Below, one piece after another: positions 60,873 through 64,000 of a stretch of DNA of 64,000 nt. The stretch is from positions 21,538 to 85,537 of the forward strand of contig JAWXUM010000005.1 of NCBI GenBank assembly GCA_044432645.1, given 5' to 3'. This DNA is from SIG603 sp044432645. GTDB lineage: Bacteria; Bacillota; Clostridia; Oscillospirales; Acutalibacteraceae. The notes under the pieces are model-generated. The model was not told the origin of the DNA. It saw only the letters and a list, made by a program, of their open reading frames with translations, and ran no database searches. The translations under genes were made by a program, and so were the position numbers. Each line of letters opens with the position of its first letter. Within the stretch, counting starts at the first letter, position 1.

Positions 60873-61961
60873 ATGGAAAACATATATTCGTTTATAGGAC
60901 AAACAGAGGTTTTCTCCCCAAGTTTAATTTATTATAAAGACATAATTAAGGATAATATACAAAAAACTATCGATTTAGCTGGTTCAGCTGAAAAACTTTT
61001 CCCACATGTTAAAACACATAAAATGGCTGAAGTGGTAAAAATGCAAATTGAAATGGGTATTAATAATTTCAAATGTGCAACTATTGCAGAAGCTGAAATG
61101 ACAGCTTGCGTTGGTGCTAAACAAATAATTTTGGCTTACCCTTTAGTAGGTCCAAACATTTCTCGATTTGTCAAACTTGTAAAAACTTTTCCAAATACTA
61201 AATTTTACGCTATTGCCGATAATAATAAACAAGTTGAATTGCTTTCTGGTTTAGGAATTATCGTCAATTTGTTAGTCGATGTCGATATGGGTCAACACCG
61301 AACTGGGGTGAATTTAAACGAAGCTGAAATATTTTACAAAAATTGTTTAAAATTAAAAGATATAAATGTTTCAGGGTTTCACTGCTATGACGGTCATATT
61401 CATCAATCAAGTTTACAGGAACGAAACAACATAGTAACAATAAATAACGAGATTACTCAAAAGCTTGTAACCGCTCTTTCTCCTGAGCTTGTTGTATGTG
61501 GTGGTACACCTAGTTTTTCGTCCCATACTGCTTCAAATATGAACATTTTCTATAGTCCTGGCACCTGTATTATCAACGATTTTGGCTACGCAAGCAATTA
61601 CTTAGAACTTACACATATTCCTGCTGCCGTTGTACTTGGCAGAGTGATAAGCCGTCCTAGTAAAAACACGTTTACACTTGACATAGGTGTAAAAGCGATA
61701 GCAAGTGACCCAAAAGCTGAGCGTGGACAAATTGTAGGTTTTGAATACGCAAAAACAGTTATTCAAAATGAGGAACACTGGGTTTTAGAAGTTCCCGAAA
61801 ACAAAATTAGTGAAATTCCTGAAATAGGGGAAATTTTATTTGCAATTCCAACTCATGTATGCCCAACTTCTGTGCTATATCCAAGTGCTATTGTTGTAGA
61901 AAACGGGCAAAATATAGGTAACTGGGAAGTTACTGCACGAAATCGATTTATTACAATTTAA
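60873..61961 (+). CDS. D-threonine aldolase / D-serine dehydratase-like PLP enzyme
   Basis: 362 residues, fold-type III PLP enzyme (alanine racemase-like barrel). The PLP lysine is probably in 'LFPHVKTHKMAEVVKMQ' (about 43-59), with 'TIAEAEM' and 'VLVDVDMGQHRTGV'-type segments after it. The C-terminal domain has a His and Cys in 'AIPTHVCPTSVLYP', the metal site in D-threonine aldolase and D-serine dehydratase. The substrate is a D-amino acid. Starts nine bases after ridA, last gene before a terminator. Confidence 0.88.
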   Translation: MENIYSFIGQTEVFSPSLIYYKDIIKDNIQKTIDLAGSAEKLFPHVKTHKMAEVVKMQIEMGINNFKCATIAEAEMTACVGAKQIILAYPLVGPNISRFVKLVKTFPNTKFYAIADNNKQVELLSGLGIIVNLLVDVDMGQHRTGVNLNEAEIFYKNCLKLKDINVSGFHCYDGHIHQSSLQERNNIVTINNEITQKLVTALSPELVVCGGTPSFSSHTASNMNIFYSPGTCIINDFGYASNYLELTHIPAAVVLGRVISRPSKNTFTLDIGVKAIASDPKAERGQIVGFEYAKTVIQNEEHWVLEVPENKISEIPEIGEILFAIPTHVCPTSVLYPSAIVVENGQNIGNWEVTARNRFITI

Positions 61962-61976
61962 TCAAGCATAAAAAAT

Positions 61977-62016
61977 AATTTAGGCAATAGGGTATCTCTC
62001 CCCTATTGCCTAAATT
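61977..62016. terminator. Bidirectional hairpin terminator
   Basis: AATTTAGGCAATAGGG pairs with CCCTATTGCCTAAATT around an eight-base loop. It lies between convergent genes (stops at 61961 and 62029). T-runs are weak on both sides. Confidence 0.65.
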
Positions 62017-62028
62017 TCAAAAATCAAC

Positions 62029-63483
62029 TTAATAAAAATCTTTTATTCTGTTAAACCAAACATTAGCTGGGTCTTTTAGTTCTTTCATATGATTGGACAT
62101 TTTTTCAACATATTTTTTCTTTATATCAGCATATTCTGGGTCATAACAAACATTATTTAGCTGATATGGGTCTTTTTTGAAGTCATATAATTCACCAATT
62201 TCATTTTGATTAAATGTAAATTGATAATCATTATCACGCACCATGCGTTGAGTTGTCACATAAAAATGGTTGTTAAATTGGCAATAAATATCCTCACGAT
62301 TATTACTTTTATTTCCGTCCATAATCAGTGGATATAAACTTTCTCCGTCAAGTTTTTGTGAAGTTTGGACTCCAGCAATTTCTAAAGCAGTTGGCATTAA
62401 TTCATGCAAATAAACTAAGCTGTCATTATCAATATTTCCAGCACCATGAACCACCATAGGTATACGGTAAATTTCGTCATAAGTAAAGGCGCCTTTTTCC
62501 ATAAGTCTATGTGCTCCCAAACAATCGCCATGGTCGCAAGTGTAAACTATAATAGTATTTTCAAATTCGCCCATTTCTTTTAGCTTGTTCACTATCATGC
62601 CCACCATGTCGTCTAATAAAGTGCAATGTCCGTAATATCTTGCTGCAATTTCAGCCATACCATCCCAACCGAAATCATCAAGTCCCCACATTTTTGCGTT
62701 AAGGTAATGACCATAAGGCTTGTTCTCAAATGTTTCTTTGTATGATGGATGTTCTTTTATATCTTTTGGGTTGTACATAGAATAATAAGGCTCTGGTACA
62801 ACACTTGGTGAATGAGGCCCCCAAAAATTACTCCATAAAAAGAATGGTTTATCATGTTTTTTTGACTCTTCTAAAAGTCTACAAGTTTCTTGAGCAACAA
62901 AATACTCAATACAACTTTCAACTTCTCCGTCATGTCTTGCGTACATTTCTTGCCTTTGCATAGCTGGATTATTTCCTATAAAAGCACCAGAAACATCAAC
63001 ATCACTAAAACCGTTCTCGTCAAGATAATCTTTATAGTGATTAGGAAACTTAGGTGATGGGTAAGCTGGGAACTTAAGGTTTTCAAACACACCACTTCCT
63101 GGAAAAGCGTAACCCATAAATGGTTTGCAGTCCTGAAAACCACAGTCTAAAGGAGTTTTAGTGTTAGATACGTGCCATTTTCCTGCATAGCCACAGTAAT
63201 AACCAGCACTGCTCATGAGGTCACCCAAAAACTCAACACCCTCTTTTAGGTCTTCATGATTATCTATTACACCGTGATTAGTAGGATAAAGCCCTGTTAA
63301 AAGCGATGCTCTAGCCGGTGAACATATAGCTGACGGCGTAAATGCGTTTGTAAATTTCATACCATCTTCAGCAAGTGCATCAATATTTGGTGTTTTGCAA
63401 ACATCATTAAGTCCATAAGAACTTACAGTGTCACGACGTTGCTGGTCAGATAGAATAAAGATAACATTTTTTCTTTTACTCAT
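62029..63483 (-). CDS. Sulfatase family protein
   Basis: 484 residues, cytosolic by lack of a signal peptide. 'NVIFILSDQQRRDTVSSYG' holds the first metal Asp, 'SAICSPARASLLTGLYPTNHG' (about 51-71) is the sulfatase CxPxR signature whose Cys becomes formylglycine, and 'IIVYTCDHGDCLGAHRLMEKG' is the second metal site. It is expected to remove sulfate, or possibly phosphate, from sugars or choline-like compounds. A maturase is needed and is not in this window. No ribosome binding site stronger than AGGAAG is upstream. Confidence 0.9.
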   Translation of the reverse strand: MSKRKNVIFILSDQQRRDTVSSYGLNDVCKTPNIDALAEDGMKFTNAFTPSAICSPARASLLTGLYPTNHGVIDNHEDLKEGVEFLGDLMSSAGYYCGYAGKWHVSNTKTPLDCGFQDCKPFMGYAFPGSGVFENLKFPAYPSPKFPNHYKDYLDENGFSDVDVSGAFIGNNPAMQRQEMYARHDGEVESCIEYFVAQETCRLLEESKKHDKPFFLWSNFWGPHSPSVVPEPYYSMYNPKDIKEHPSYKETFENKPYGHYLNAKMWGLDDFGWDGMAEIAARYYGHCTLLDDMVGMIVNKLKEMGEFENTIIVYTCDHGDCLGAHRLMEKGAFTYDEIYRIPMVVHGAGNIDNDSLVYLHELMPTALEIAGVQTSQKLDGESLYPLIMDGNKSNNREDIYCQFNNHFYVTTQRMVRDNDYQFTFNQNEIGELYDFKKDPYQLNNVCYDPEYADIKKKYVEKMSNHMKELKDPANVWFNRIKDFY

Positions 63484-63559
63484 TTTTATAACTTCCTATA
63501 ATTTATTATTTTATTTAATTCTACTGCATATTTGTGAATAAACCATTAACAAATATGCT

Positions 63560-63627
63560 CAATAAATAAAAAAACGTAGTACTCTGTGTCAAACAAAACT
63601 TTACATATCAATATGGTAGTGGAGGGC
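63560..63627 (+). repeat. Left part of repeat C
   Basis: AAACTTTACATATCAATATG and GTAGTGGAGGG match the first part of repeat C at 48500 and 40611 (reverse). The rest is replaced by MITE-A. The 504-base gap after the sulfatase gene is made of repeats up to 63902. Confidence 0.55.
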
Positions 63628-63628
63628 T

Positions 63629-63837
63629 CAATGTCAAAAACTTAAGGATTTCAGTAGGGAACGCATCGCATGCGTTCCAAGGTGGTGAGATTATCTTCGT
63701 TTTTCAATTTTTATTTAAAAGAGGAATAATACCAATAAATAACATATAATTATGCGAAAAAATTTCTCCTTACGAACGGTATGCATACGATGCATACCCT
63801 ACTATGGATATTCTTGTTCCTTAAGTTCGTGACATTG
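63629..63837 (-). mobile_element. MITE-like element A, copy 2
   Basis: 209 bp, inverted copy of 48559-48767 with only a few differences. Terminal repeats CAATGTCAAAAACTTAAGGA and TCCTTAAGTTCGTGACATTG. Internal REPs with outward heads at 63654-63678 and 63777-63802. It sits inside a partial repeat C. The right flank (GTGTGGTCATCCG) does not match the left, so no duplication is clear. Confidence 0.8.
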
Positions 63838-63879
63838 CGTGTGGTCATCCGTAAGTAAAAGAATAAATTTAATGTTATT

Positions 63880-63902
63880 GTAGGGACGCCCCTCATAGTC
63901 GG
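63880..63902 (+). repeat. Degenerate REP-like sequence
   Basis: Head GTAGGG then ACGCCCCTCATAGTCGG, a partly lost stem, close to the one at 26669. Confidence 0.45.
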
Positions 63903-63918
63903 TAACTTAAGAAAAAAA

Positions 63919-63987
63919 GACATATTTCCAAAAAAGTAGTATAATTAATTTACCACAAAAAATACAACTACAAAAAGGAAATATGTC
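63919..63987 (+). promoter_or_regulatory. Inverted repeat enclosing promoter of last gene
   Basis: GACATATTTCC (63919-63929) and GGAAATATGTC (63977-63987) are perfect inverted repeats. Between them TATAAT lies at 63940-63945. The right arm ends next to the start codon and includes part of the ribosome binding site AAAAAGGA. It could be an operator, or the end of an insertion sequence. Confidence 0.45.
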
Positions 63988-64000
63988 ATGGTAAATTATA
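63988..64000 (+). CDS. Start of an unidentified gene (truncated by window)
   Basis: ATG at 63988 behind AAAAAGGA gives only MVNY before the window ends. The position after repeats and an 11-bp inverted repeat is compatible with a transposase gene, but four residues cannot show this. Confidence 0.35.

Noticed and set aside
1..64000. tRNA or rRNA genes
   Set aside because: I saw no cloverleaf with a GTTCRANNC arm or rRNA-like sequence on reading through. A tRNAscan run would settle this.

Overview
The window is low-G+C DNA with strong GGAGG-type ribosome binding sites, frequent GTG and TTG starts, and gene sets typical of an anaerobic Firmicute of class Clostridia. Evidence includes SpoVT, an oxygen-independent class III ribonucleotide reductase, the rimP-nusA-ylxR-ylxQ-infB order, a T-box leader, mreBCD with PBP2, MgsA and a DUF896 protein. 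This suggests a rod-shaped, probably spore-forming, probably gut-associated anaerobe. Family-level placement is inference only.

Layout. 0-1.3 kb (minus): small genes, DUF896 and a DUF4358 lipoprotein. 1.4-5.6 kb: an XpaC-like, TelA, TPM and oxidoreductase cluster. 5.8-10 kb: a polyamine ABC transporter operon (potABCD) behind a structured leader. 10.4-16.7 kb: AraC and a UroD-family enzyme, then a GH13 amylase and glycogen phosphorylase. 17-25.8 kb: zapA, a U32 protein, dut, mreBCD, PBP2, minD and mgsA, which is mostly cell division and shape. 25.8-30.6 kb: a T-box operon of GNAT, hisS, a REP-associated tyrosine transposase (RAYT) and aspS. 30.7-33.5 kb: nrdD with its glycyl-radical segment on a separate 57-residue gene. 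33.8-40.5 kb: ThuA, nifS-nifU, a phosphohexomutase and two peptidases. 40.7-43.5 kb: a second UroD-like/AraC pair and spoVT. 43.6-52.1 kb: the translation-factor cluster rimP to ribF. 52-56.5 kb: nadE, a second cysteine desulfurase and thiI. 56.6-62 kb: cinA, sortase B and three genes that look like D-amino-acid catabolism. 62-63.5 kb: a sulfatase. The window ends at the start of another gene.

The most unusual content lies between genes. Many intergenic regions hold short palindromes with the head GTAGGG (REP-like). A RAYT gene, the enzyme class that moves REPs in other bacteria, is present at 28.0 kb and itself carries two such palindromes in frame. Two families of non-coding, MITE-like elements (about 209 and 240 bp, two copies each, each pair in opposite orientation) both carry a pair of REPs with heads pointing outward. 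One copy is flanked by a 10-bp target duplication, and a matching uninterrupted site is present elsewhere in the window. The other family is bracketed by locus-specific direct repeats of a hairpin. Other points worth attention are a 12-bp complementarity between the pot leader and the potA ribosome binding site, the split NrdD, a PotD with both a lipid and a transmembrane anchor, and two genes with a hairpin between the ribosome binding site and the start codon.
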